A DNA stretch of 64,000 bases from Tuctoria greenei (taxonomy: Eukaryota > Streptophyta > Magnoliopsida > Poales > Poaceae). This document shows positions 1 through 11,337 of this stretch, one piece after another. The notes under the pieces are model-generated. The model was not told the DNA's origin. It was given only the letters and a program-made list of their open reading frames with translations, and searched no databases. The position numbers were made by a program, and so were the translations under genes. Every line of letters starts with the position of its first letter. The first letter of the stretch is position 1. Location of the stretch: assembly GCA_036927565.1 (NCBI GenBank), contig JAYESD010000004.1:67826933-67890932 (forward strand), given 5' to 3'.

Positions 1-1573
1 ACAGATTGAGGAGTTTCCAGAGGAGGAGCTAGTACTTCTCTCTACTAGGTTCTCAAAAGCATTGCAAAATGTGAGAACTATAAGGAGAGGAAGCTGCGGA
101 CCTCAACGATGTTTCGAATGTGGTAAGACAGGACATTTTTGTTCAGATTGCCCTAACCTTTCAGGTCCTACTTCCTGGGATGAAAAGCAAACAAGGACGA
201 AACACTCCTCTACAAACGATAAGAAGAAAAAGAAGGGTTTTACATGACACCAATTGGTGAGCAGTTTTATCTCCGCACTCCAGGAACTTGGCTCAAGCGA
301 CGTGGACATTGGAAGTGATGAAGATGAAGATGATTTGGCAAACTTGTGCTTCATGGCGGGCAAATCAAGATCAAGTATGGAGGATGCAGAACACAACAAC
401 GAAATGAAGAGGTATGTCCTACTTGCAAAGAAATGTGCGATACTATTTCTCGTGCCACTATTATAGTTAATAAAAAGGACAAAAAGCTTAGGGATAGTGC
501 TGCTGAAATTGAATCACTAGAATCTGAAATCAACCGTTTAAAAACTTTGATTGCTAGTGATGATGCATGTCCCTCATGTGATTTAATATATGAACAATTG
601 TCCTCATTAATAAGTGTGCACACCTCCACACTTGATAAACTTGAGTTAGAAATTGAAAAGAACAAAGAGCTTGCTGCACTTAATGATAAAAGGTTGAAAG
701 ATGCTAGCTGTTTTATAATTGATTTGCATTGTTCTACTTGTGATGACCTTGAAAAGAAACTACAAGATGCTATGAATGAAATTTCTATATTGAACAATGC
801 TTTACGTTCTCATGAAGTTAAATATTGTTCCAATTGCAAATTAAAAGGAAAAACATCATGTGAAAATTGCCTTGATCTGTCCAATAAACTTGATGACATG
901 CATAGGACATTAGATCGGTTTTGTAATGGGAATGAGAAACTAAACTTGCTGCTGAATTCTTCCAAGTTGTGCAATGATAAAACTGGTTTAGGTATTGATT
1001 CTCATGCTCATGCTAACATGTCCACCTAAAATTGTAAAGTCATTAGGAAGTGGTTTCATTCAAACAGTTCCTAAACAAAAAGAAGTGGTTTTCAAATCTG
1101 CAGGAGTGTTGTCTCATTCGGTTTCAAATGGAAATGTTGCTTGTTCATCTAGACATGAACATAAAGTTAAATTTCATTGTACCTACTGTGGTAGAGATGG
1201 TCATGTCATCAGTTTTTGTTATAGACTGGCTAAACAACAGAAAAAGGAAAGAATGATTGTTAGATCTCATAACTTTCATGCAAAAATTGCTGCACTTGCT
1301 AAACCGAATGATAGGAACATGCAATCTGCTGTAATGAGTCGAAAACATGCAAAGGTTGGTCCCAAACCTACTGTTTTTCATGCTACACATGTAACATCGC
1401 GTAGGACGTTAGTTGGGTACAAAAATCCTCAAGCTTTGGCTCATAAATCTGCTGTTTTATCTCAGCTTTCGCGTATTATTCCTGCTGGACATCGTGTGAC
1501 TCAGTACTTGATTTCTAAATGCCTTTTGACTAACCCTAGTATTGAGTCATCGACGTACTGTTCTTCTATGTAG
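1..1573 (+). pseudogene. gag of element A (3' two thirds), frameshifted
   Basis: Capsid-type Gag of a copia element. A first CCHC zinc knuckle (CFECGKTGHFCSDC) lies near 110-151. A spacer of about 230 residues follows, rich in leucine heptads and CxxC pairs (CPTC, CPSC, CSTC, CSNC, CENC). A second CCHC knuckle (CTYCGRDGHVISFC) lies near 1180-1220. Compared with the sister copies, a GGA-to-TGA change creates a stop at about 245, one base is missing near 400, and two bases are missing near 1015. After the last shift the frame is open up to a TAG at 1571-1573. That TAG is in frame with pol and occurs at the same place in copies C, E, F and G. The N-terminal third is outside the window. Confidence 0.88.
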
Positions 1574-4500
1574 GTTACACGCTTGAGGAAGGAGAACATT
1601 TGGATTGTGGATTCAGGTTGCTCACGCCACATGACCGGTAACAAAGAATGGTTCTCCTGCCTCTCTTTTGTGTCACGTGTAGAGAATGTTACTTTTGCCG
1701 ATAATTCTTCAACTCCTATAATTGCTAAAGGTTCGGTTAGAGAAAATGATCATTACACTTTGAAGGATGTGGCACTTGTCAAAAATTTGAAATACAACTT
1801 GCTTTCTGTTTCACAATTACTAGATAAAAAATCTGGAAATTATTTTCATTAAAAACTGCTACAAAGTTGTAGGTTCAAATAGTGAGCTTATTTTTAGCAT
1901 GTCTTGGTTTGGAAGGGTTTTTAAAGCTGATTTTGATATGTCTTCCTCTAAGCATAGGTGTCTAGTTGCTAATGATTCAAAGGACTTATATTTTTGGCAT
2001 TGTATACTTGGTCACGTAGGCTTTGATCATCTAACGCGTGTTAGTGCTCTTGATCGCATACATGGGCTGCCTAAGCTTAAAGGGGGCAAAGAAATTGTGT
2101 GCTCTTCTTGTAGACATGCTAAGATGGTTGCAGGTTCACATACTCCTCTCACAATGATCATGACAACTGAACCATGTCAACTTTTGCACCTTAACACCGT
2201 AGGACCTTCACGTATTCCATCCTTTGGAGGTCAATGGTATGTTCTTGTTATTGTTGATGATTATTCTAGATACTCTTAAGTTTACTTTATGGCATCTAAG
2301 AATGAAGCTTTTAGTCACTTTAGAACTTTATTTCTTAGATTGTCAATTGATCACCCAGGATATTTAAAAGCAATTAGATGTGATAACGAAACCAAATTTA
2401 ATAATCAATCTTTTGATCACTTTTGTGCTGAAAATGGAATAGATCATCAATTTTCTTCACCATATGTACCTCAACAAAATGGTGTTGTAGAAAGAAAGAA
2501 CATAACCTTAGTTGAGATGGCTAGGACTATGCTTGATGAATATCAAACTCCTAGGAAATTTTGGGCTGATGCGTTAGCAACCGCTTGTTATGTCTCAAAT
2601 CGTGTTTTCTTGTATGCTAAGCTAGGTAAAACACCATATGAGCTTCGGTTTGGACATAGGCCTAGTGTTACACACTTTCAGGTCTTTGGTTGCAAATGCT
2701 TTGTTAAGAAACATGGTAATCTTGATAAATTTGAACCTAGATCCATTGATGGCATGTTTCTTGGTTATCCATCTCATACTAGAGGCTATCGTGTGCTTTT
2801 ACTTGACACTAACAAAATTGTGGAGACTTGTGAGGTGTCTTTTGATGAAGCTAGCCCAGGTACTAGCTCAAACATTGCTGGTCCAGATCCTCCTCAAGCC
2901 ACAAGCTTATCGATTTGTGACGAACATGAAGAAGAAGAAGCTTGTGAAGTGTCCACACCCCTCTGGGTTTTCAAAAGTCATCCTCCACCACAAATTATTG
3001 GTAGCTTGCACGAACGAGTCACATGGTCCAGGTTTTTGCAATCCAAACTCTCATGCTCATTCTTCTTTTGTTGCTTCTTTTGAACCCAAAGATATATCAC
3101 ACACACTCACTAATGAATCTTGGATTATTGCCATGCAAGAAGAGTTATAAAATTTTGAAAGAAATAATGTTTGTAAACTTGTACCTCCACCTCAAGGTCA
3201 AACTTTAATTGTAACTAAATGGGTATTTAAAAATAAACAAAGTGAGGATGGGGTTGTGATTAGGAATAAGGCTAGGTTGGTTGCTCAAGGTTTCGCTCAA
3301 GTTGAAGGTCTAGATTTTGATGAAACTTTTGCTCCCGTTGCTAGATTAGAAGCCATAAGAATTTTGTTAACTTTTGCTGCATCTAAAGGTTTTAAGCTAT
3401 ATCAAATGGATGTTAAAAGTGCTTTTCTTAATGGCTACATAGATGAGGAGGTTTATGTCAAACAACCACCGGGTTTTGAAAATCCAGATTTTCCTAATCA
3501 TGTTTACAAACTGTCCAAAGCCTTGTACGGTCTCAAACAAGCCCCTAGAGCATGGTATGATAGGTTAAAAACATTCTAACTTGAAAAGGGGTTTACCATG
3601 GGCAAGGTTCATAAAACTCTTTTTGTGCTTAAGCATGGCAATGACTCATTATTCGTTCAAGTGTATGTGGATAATATTATCTTTGGTTGTGCTTCTCATG
3701 ATCTTGTGTCCAAGTTTTCAGCTATGATGAGTTCAAAATTTGATATGAGTATGACGGGAGAACTCACATACTTTTTGGGGCTACAAATCAAGCAGACCAA
3801 GGAGGGTACCTTTGTGCATCAAATGAAGTATACAAAAGACCTCCTAAGGCGCTTCAACATGGACAAAAGCAAGCCTCTTCGGACACCAATTGGAACAGCA
3901 ACAACACTTGAACTTGTTGAAGATGATGATCCCGTGGATCAAAAATAATATAGAAGCATCATCAGATTACTTTTGTACCTCACGGCATCAAGACTGGACA
4001 TACAATTCAGCGTATGTCTTTGTGCGCGGTTTCAAGCCTCCCCACGTGCTTCACATCATCAAGCCGTCAAAAGGATCCTCAGGTACTTATATGGAACTCA
4101 AGAATTTGGCATTTTTCTTCCTTCTTCCTCAACCATTACTCTGAAAGCTTTTTTGAATGCTGATTTTAGGGGTTGTAGGATTGATAGGAAAAGTACTTCC
4201 AGTGCTTGTCATTTTCTTGGTAATTCACTTGTTGCTTGGTCCTCTAGAAAAAAAAACTCAGTTGCACAATCCACAGCCGAATCTGAATATGTAGCTGTTG
4301 CTAGCGCTTGTTCATAAATTCTTTGGATTGTTCAAACACTTAAGGACTATGGGGTTGATCTAGATAGTGTTCCACTTTTTTGTGATAACACTAGTGCCAT
4401 TTGCATTGCTAAAAACCCCGTGCAACATTCTAGAACTAAGCACGTTGACGTTAGGTATCACTTTCTCCATGATAATGTTGAAAACGGAAACATTATGCTT

Positions 4501-4617
4501 CACCATGTAGATACCGAACAACAATTGGCTGACATTTTTACAAAACCTTTGGATTTCACTCGTTTTTGTTACATTCGTAGTGAAATAGGGGTTATGCGTC
4601 CTCATGGCTTCAATTGA
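1574..4617 (+). pseudogene. pol of element A: protease, integrase, RT, RNase H, broken
   Basis: Copia Pol in the same frame as the preceding gag TAG. The protease DSG motif (IVDSGCSRHM) is near 1604-1632. A one-base shift near 1830 ends that frame. The integrase HHCC region and core lie in 1899-3083, with a stop at 2277 where sister copies have Trp. The first catalytic Asp is replaced (LHLNTVGP instead of LHLDTVGP), and the second motif reads CDNET rather than SDNG. RT (3256-3948) has its first Asp (QMDVKSAF), but YVDD has become YVDN and a frameshift lies near 3579. RNase H (3973-4617) has a Gln-to-stop at 4315. The final stop TGA at 4615 overlaps a polypurine tract. It is clearly inactive. 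Confidence 0.92.
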
Positions 4618-5694
4618 GGGGGAGTTTTGAAACATGGGAAGTTTATGTGTGAATCTGAAATTAAAATAATATGAGCATAGTATTTCATACATATATGACT
4701 TTGTGATTCCCTTTACATGCTGAAAGTTCTTACTACATTACTCGTGTTATACATTTTATAGTTTTTTCCATGACTAGTAATTAGAATAATTACTCACACT
4801 AAATCTGGTCATGATCGAACTTTCTTGCTGTTTTGAACTTGTTGCATGCTCACAAGTGCTTTTAATCATAAAGAATTAATCAAGTAATCAACTCACATGT
4901 TTAGTTTTTATGATCAATAAAAAATTGAGAAAAGATCAAGAGAATATGCATGCATCACATTTCTTCTTTTGAGATGGCTTATCATTGCACTTAGATATGA
5001 ACTTGGAAGAAGTTGTGTATGACTAAAACCATGTCCTTAAGCTTCTGATTGTCAAATGACATAGGCTTGGTTGGTTGGTTAGAATAAGGCAGATGCGCAT
5101 ATAATCTCTTGCAAATATCATATGATCTAAATTTGTGCTTTAAAAAATAATAAAATGCAGCAACTAGTGTCATGCTTTTCAGGTTTTTGAAATAGTTAAG
5201 TTTGTGAGATCATGACTTGCTTAAATTGAAAAATACATTTGATCTCTAGCATGGCTTACACTACTTTATGTATTTCATTGATGTAATAGTGTAAGTTACT
5301 TGATAGTATGACTTGGATGAACTTTGTTTATATGTATATGTTATAATATGCTCATAACATTTGAAATTTCTCTTTTGAACCTTGCTGAATACATTGTCAA
5401 AGGGAGAGATATAATATGTGAATTTTTTAAGATAAGTATGCAAGAGGGAGAAATTGATTACACCTTGCACATATTCACAATTGTTTTGGCACGATTCGTC
5501 TCAGAGGAAGAATTTCTTTTTCTTCTTATTTTATTTATGTTTTACAAAGGGGGAGAAATTGTTTTCAAAACTCTTTTTCTTCTCATTTTATTTCTGTTTT
5601 ACAAAGGGGGGAAATTGTTTTCAAAACTTTTATGTGAATAAGCCAATGTTCAGATTTTAAGTGGTGTTGCCAATGCATTCATCAAGGGGGAGAT
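4616..5694 (+). other. Pol-to-LTR spacer of element A with repeated polypurine tracts
   Basis: This stretch of about 1.08 kb has no supported gene, and no env-like frame is visible. Purine tracts lie at 4616-4624 (on the pol stop), 5399-5410, 5441-5455, 5546-5560, 5603-5616 and 5683-5694. The last one, CAAGGGGGAGAT, abuts the 3' LTR and is the expected plus-strand primer. The segment around 5517-5572 is duplicated in tandem at about 5573-5630, each copy ending in a purine tract. Multiple tracts between pol and LTR are known in SIRE-type copia elements. Confidence 0.75.
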
Positions 5695-7445
5695 TGTGAG
5701 ACCTATGTGTGCTGAATACATTAGCTTGTAGTATATACATTGGCTTTGATGATAAAAGTTCTGAAATTATGATAAAACACCTTTTTAGCAAAGTCTGACT
5801 CTAGCTCTGAGCTTCTGCAAGGTCCGACAATAGGTCCGACTTGCTTTGTCAAGGTTCGACATGTTTTTGGGTAGCTCCGGTGAGCTTTGTCTTTAGCTCC
5901 GACATGTATTTGTTAGCTCCGGCTCTAGGTCTGACTAGCTTTGGTTAGATCCGGCGCTAGGTCCAACTAGCTTTGATAAGCTCCGGCGCTAGGTTGTACT
6001 AGCTTTGGTAAGCTCCAGCTCAAGCTCCGGTTAGCTTTGGCAAGGTTCGAAGCTTGATCGTAATGTTCCTGCTTTTATCTTGCAATGTTTCGAACTTGCT
6101 TTATATCCTTGGAAAGATTGCTTAGTATTCATTTGCTAAGTTTTTGGTGCGTTTTGGTTGATATGGCTGATATCATTTTGCTATGCTTTGCAACATGCTT
6201 ATCTGAGGTGCTCACGTAAGGTGTTGTGTTCGGAACTAACTTGAGTCAAGTCGCGGACTTGGGCTCGTACGGATTGTTTGTTTATTCATGTGTAGGTGTT
6301 GCTTAAGTTCAAGACATGGCTGGTGACGAGATCCATTGAACTAGTATTAGGCAGAAGTGAGGTTCAACAACCATGTTCGGGAGGAATTGTGGTTGAGTTG
6401 ATCGGGAGGTCGCGCAACATGTATGAATCAAGAACAGTGCATATGAAGGTATCGTGGACGTCGTTGGAAGATGTTTGCACATGTGCAAGGAGTGCATGGA
6501 CATGGCTGTATGGTTCCAAGGTGTGATGAAGAGATGTGGACATAAAGAATTAGTTGGAAAGGTCCAACCGACTAGGTTATGGACTCAAGCTGCAGGTGAG
6601 TCATGTTTGACTCAAATATGGAATGTTTTGAGTTAGTTATGTTAGGATTTCGTGTGGGACACGAATTTGGGTTGTTTTAGGAATGTGGGATACGTTCCTA
6701 AGGTGTTTGGAAGTCTTAAGATTGCTTCTATCTGAGTATAGAAGAGTCCTAGGCAGTTATGGAAAGTTTCGATTCGTGGACGGAGTAGGATTAGAGTCCT
6801 GATGTGAGTTGAGTTGGCTTTTGAGCTGGTTATATTAGCAAGGGAGGCCAGAGATCATGGTGGACGACTTTGGGGCTGTTCCTTTTGTGTTCTATTGAAT
6901 AAAATTCATAGTTGAAAGGAACTTTTGTGCCTTTTTTGACCGACTTCTTCTAGACAAGTTTTTCTCGTTGAGTTTTCTGCACAACACTACCTTTCTTCGG
7001 TGGTTTTACCATAACTCAAGTTTTTCAGATCCAATTGATGTGATTCTTTTTGGGTTGCCTTCAAAACTTGATTATCTATCATCTGTCAAAATTTCACGGT
7101 CATTGGATTTGTGGTTTCTGATCTACACGAGTTTCTTTGCAGCGTTCCAAAACTGTTTTTCTCGGGTAGGACAGATTGACCTTTGTTCGATCTTTCAATC
7201 GTAACTTGAGTTTCTCTCGACGGATTTGATTGATTCTCGTTGTTTCATCTTTGTGACATGATTCTCTCTGATATCTATCACTTTTGTCACGGTGAAACAC
7301 GTTTAGATTAGTCTCACACACAATTTATTTAATAGATCGTTTTTCTACCGAAGGGGTTGGGATTTAATTGTTTCCGCCGCATAAGATTTTTTAATCTACC
7401 ATTCACCCCCCTCCTGTAGCTTTTCACATGCTCTTCTATCCTACA
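5695..7445 (+). repeat. 3' LTR of element A
   Basis: It starts TGTGAGACCTATGTG right after a polypurine tract and ends ATCCTACA, giving TG...CA termini over about 1.75 kb. U3 has a degenerate array of TCCGAC and AGCTCCGG motifs (about 5785-6060). The TATA box is decayed (TATATTAG at 6831), followed by AATAAA at 6898-6903. The same ends bound the other copia LTRs in this window. Confidence 0.93.
6831..6903 (+). promoter_or_regulatory. Decayed TATA box and AATAAA in LTR A
   Basis: Sister LTRs carry GGTTATATAAGCAAGG here. This copy reads TATATTAG, so the TATA box is weakened. AATAAA lies about 65 bases downstream, placing the R region between them. Confidence 0.6.
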
Positions 7446-9117
7446 CCAATCCCAATAGCAAGGCAATTGTCCTTGATCATATTGATCCTGTTTCTAAAGT
7501 AAATGTCTTGTTTGCGAAACTGCATGCCTGTGTCAATTTGATGGGAATCCTATGATAGGAAGTTTACTAGCTTTGTTTAGCCACCCTTGTCACCTGGAAT
7601 ATGGTAGAGAGTCGGGAAGGGCTTTTTACCTTTTTGCTTCGCTTAATTAATTGGGATGGGAAAACAATATATTATTTAATTATGCATTAATGAGATTATG
7701 GTTAGTATGAACTGGTTAATATGACATGGTAATGGGTGATCTAAGCAAGCCTAGTATGTGGATGGGTTGGATGTTATGGTGGTTTGCTTGCTTTAGATCT
7801 CAAGACCGGTTCGTGGAGCGACCATCCAGGACTTACAGTGCCACCACGAGGCCAAGTATGGGTGCGGCATAGCTGATTAATTAGTGCTTTACCAGTGCTA
7901 TTTGGACCATTAAGGATGCTCGGGGAAGGGGTAGTCGAATTGGGTTTGTTGATGATTGGTGGGACTATCCTAAGATCTGAATGGCTCAAGAGGGGGCCCT
8001 TGGTTGAAGATGTGCTCAGCTGGAGGCATCACCACCGGTGAAACCTTAGTGGGGTCTAAATAGGCTAGTAATCCCTTTGTAAAAGCTATTTTGTGATCTC
8101 TTGGCCACACACCGACGGAAGTGTGAGACGGCATAATAGAGGTTCTAGTCATCGAAAGGTGATGAAATCACAAACACGTGGGTAAAGTGGTACAACCCTT
8201 GTAGAGTGTTTTAAAAACTATCATGATAACCGTGCTCCCGGTTATGAGCAACCTGGACCCTCACATGATTAGAGTGGAAATTGGGGATTTGGGATGGTTA
8301 TGGTTTGGTAATGGTTATGGCTGGTTATGGATTAATTATGGTATATGGATGATGGATATTAAAAATGGACTGGTAATATGATAATTATATGGTTTATGAT
8401 GGGTTTATTCACATACATTCTGCGCTGGGAACAATCTCCAAGCGCTGCCTTGCTTTTTTTCAACTGAGGGAGAGCAAGCAGGAGGTGGCCCATGCAGCTG
8501 CCGTGTGTGGCGCTTGGTGGGCAACATAAGATAAGGAGAAAACAGAGAAGGCAGAGATAAGGATGACATGTGGGGTCCACATGAAGATCAAATTCCTTCT
8601 CTGATGAATTTAATTACCATTCAAATGTTCTCTAAAATTTATACAATTTGGCAGCTAGGGTAATTGACATGTGAGGAATTCAGAATTGAACTCAAATCTG
8701 GTGTTTGACAAGTTCAAAGTAGAATTTGAAATTGAATGCTCTCACTTGCTTTGAAGAAAATAAATAGCAATTGAAGTCCAAAACCTGTCAAACTTTATAG
8801 ACAAGATATATGGAATATGGAAAAGACATTTGTGAATTCAAATTGGAATTTGACTTTTTGAATAGTATAATTAGATTTGATTTTTAAACTCCAATTTTAG
8901 GGTTCAATTTGACCACCACATAGGGGCAATATGTTTAAATTGAAATTTTGCTTCCTCAAAGTGAATTTGGAGCTGAAGTTTGCACTAAGGATTTTAGGAG
9001 ACATATTTTTACCCTCATTTATGAGTTAACCTAACTCATGTGAGTTGAAAATCTATTTAAACTTAAAAAATTAAGTTCACATTCTTGGATTTGTTCTCTT
9101 CAAATGTGAACTTTTAC
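7446..9117 (+). repeat. Noncoding intergenic repeat, possibly a Ty3/gypsy LTR remnant
   Basis: No reading frame here has a recognisable domain. The stretch 8180-8280 (AAGTGGTACAACCCTTG, then GTGCTCCCGGTTATGAGC) resembles a segment I recall from grass Ty3/gypsy LTRs. That is a memory-based impression, not a search result. About 8286-8345 is a degenerate GGTTATGG tandem repeat. The edges are set by the copia LTR ending at 7445 and the copia LTR fragment starting near 9118. Confidence 0.4.
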
Positions 9118-9528
9118 ACTAATTGTCTTGATTCTTTTTGGGTTGTCTTCACAACTCAATTATCTATCATCTTTGGAACTTTCACGGTCGTTGGTTTTGC
9201 GTTTTTCGAGTCACACAAGTTTCTTTGCAGCGTAGCAGATCTGCTTTTAACTCGGGTAGAATAGATTGACCTTTGTTAAGTCTTTTGATCATAACTTGAG
9301 TTCTACTCATTATTTCACGTGATTTTTTTTGCATTAGTTTTATGACTTGATTCTCTACAATCTCTAATGGTTTTGTCATAGTTGAACACGTTAAAAACAG
9401 TCACACACACTAGTTTTTTATCGGATTAGTTTTCTGCCGAGGGGCTTTGTAGCTTTTGCTTAAAAGTTACTTTAATCTACTATTCACCCTCCCCTCTAGT
9501 AGTTTTTCATGTGCTCTTTGATCCTACA
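9118..9528 (+). repeat. 5' LTR fragment of element B
   Basis: Only the last ~410 bp remain, aligning with 7035-7445 of LTR A and ending GATCCTACA. It is followed by ATTGGTATCAT, a decayed copy of the initiator-Met tRNA primer site seen at 21590. Confidence 0.85.
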
Positions 9529-9589
9529 ATTGGTATCATATTCATGTTGTTCTATTCTCATTGATTTGCACGTGCTTTTGCTAATCATT

Positions 9590-10460
9590 ATGGAGAAATA
9601 CTTTGGAAAATCTTGTGTGTTCGATGGCATTGATTTTCATGTTTGGAAGGCTCGTATGGAGGCGTACATACAAGCACAAGGCTTCGCCATCTGGGAGAAG
9701 GTCTAGACAGCCTACATTGTACCGCCAAACGATGAAGGTAATACAACTAACATGAAGGACGTCGACAACAACAACAAGGTGTGCAACTTGATTATTCAAA
9801 GATTGACTCAAAGCGACTTCGATCGTGTTGCACACCACCGATCTTTGTATGATCTGTGAAAAGAATTATGCGATTACCACGAAGGATCCAATACGTACAA
9901 GGAGGTACGTCAAGACATGTTCAAGAAAAAGTACATGCGCTTTGAGATACAACTTGTTGAGTCGATCACTAACTTTTTTGCTCGCTTCAATAAAATTCTG
10001 AGCAACTTGCGTAGTGTCAATGTTAATTTTCCAAATGCTGAAAATGCTAGACAGTTTTTAGGTGCATTAGACATATCAATTTGGAAGATGAAAGTTACAT
10101 CTATTCATGAATCCACCGTCATGAGTCCACTTACTTTAGATGTGCTATATAAAGTTGAAACTCATGAACTTGACATAATATCACGTAAAAACAAAAATAA
10201 GTCTCTTGCATTTGTTTCACAATGTAACATGCCTAGTTCTAGCAAATCTTCATCAAGTGCTGCACTTGCTTTGCTGTCCTCTCTAACCCTTGAATAAAAG
10301 GTTTCTAGAGGGGGAGCTAGCACTTTTCTCTACTCGGTTCTCAAAAGCATTGCAAAATGTGAGAACTAGAAGTATAGGAAGTGGTGGTCCTAAATGATGC
10401 TTCGAATGTGGTAGGACAGGACATTTTAGTATAGATTACCCTAACCTTTCAGGTCCTACT
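9590..10460 (+). pseudogene. gag fragment of element B
   Basis: The N-terminal Gag begins at an ATG in the same context as the other copies (MEKYFGKSCVFDGIDFHVW). It matches the UBN2/copia gag-polypeptide family. A stop follows 'AIWEKV' at about 9704, and others lie near 9857 and 10295. The decayed first zinc knuckle lies near 10400-10440. Homology stops at 'ggtcctact' (10460), six bases before the 3' LTR. No product is expected. Confidence 0.85.
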
Positions 10461-10466
10461 ATGCAT

Positions 10467-11337
10467 TGTGAGACCTATATGTGCTGAATACATTGGCAAT
10501 TATGTTAAATGTGTAGATTTACATGCAAAGTTTTGAATATACTTGAGAAACACACTTTCACACTATACGAACTTTTGATGCACGTGATCTACACGTGTTT
10601 TGCGTTCCAGAATGTCCGAACTTTTCTTGTATAATGCATAGCTGCTATTTTGAACTATTTTATATTTTTATGTGCTGAAATAATTGTGTGGCTGCTATGT
10701 TTTTCATTTGAAATGTTTCAACTTGCGTTAAACTTATGGGAAGATTTGCTTAGTATTCATTTACTAAGTTTTTGATGTGTTTAGGCCGATCATGGTGGAC
10801 ATTATCTTGCTATTTGCAACATGCTTATCTGAGGTGCTCACGTAAGGTGTTGTGGTTTCTGAACTAACGAGAGCCAAGTTGAGGATTTGTGCTCGGTAGA
10901 ATTGGTTGTTTGTTCATGTGAAGGTGTTGCTTGAGGTCAAGACATGGCAGGTGACGGGATCCATTGAACTATTTTTAGGGAGAAGATGAGGTTCAACAAC
11001 CAAGTTCAGGAGGCATTATGGTTGAGTTGATCGAGAGGTCGTGCAACATGTTTAGGTCAAAAACAGTGCATATGAAGGTATTGTGGACATTGTTGGAAGG
11101 TGTTTGCACGTGTGCAAAGAGTGCATAGACGTGGCAACATGGTACCAAGGTGTGATGAAGAGAAGTGGATGAAAATAATTGGTCGGAAAGGTCTAACCGG
11201 CTAGATTATGCCTCAGGATGCGGTTGTGGTGGTTATGGTTCGTTTATGGAAAGTTTCGAGTTTGTTTTAGTTAGACTCCATGTGGGTCACGAAGTTGAGT
11301 TATTTTAAGAATGTGGGATACATTCCCACGGTGTTTG
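10467..11337 (+). repeat. 3' LTR of element B, U3 part only
   Basis: It begins TGTGAGACCTATATGTGC like the other LTRs. It stops inside U3 after CCCACGGTGTTTG, where an inverted LTR starts. Much of the TCCGAC subrepeat zone is deleted or diverged in this copy. Confidence 0.85.

Larger units (their letters stand above)
1..7445 (+). mobile_element. Copia element A (SIRE/Maximus-like), 5' end outside window
   Basis: This is a degenerate Ty1/copia retrotransposon. The window opens inside gag, so the 5' LTR and primer site are missing. Order is gag, protease, integrase, RT, RNase H, a 1-kb noncoding spacer with polypurine tracts, then a 3' LTR. Protease-integrase-RT order shows Ty1/copia. The long LTR, the gag spacer and the many polypurine tracts suggest the SIRE/Maximus lineage, which is an inference. 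Stops and frameshifts interrupt gag and pol, so it cannot act alone. Confidence 0.93.
9118..11337 (+). mobile_element. Copia element B, internally deleted remnant
   Basis: It consists of a 5'-truncated LTR (9118-9528), a decayed primer site, a gag fragment (9590-10460) and the U3 part of a 3' LTR (10467-11337). The rest of gag and all of pol are missing. The 3' LTR is cut in U3 by an inverted LTR at 11338. It is non-autonomous and old. Confidence 0.88.

Noticed and set aside
5324..5660. Env-like or membrane frame in the pol-to-LTR spacer of A
   Set aside because: The frame comes from a tandem duplication with T-rich and polypurine tracts; C, F and G do not preserve it.
7774..8580. Short minus-strand frames of 60-73 residues in the 7446-9117 repeat
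   Set aside because: No domain, no promoter or splice context, and the region looks like decayed LTR.
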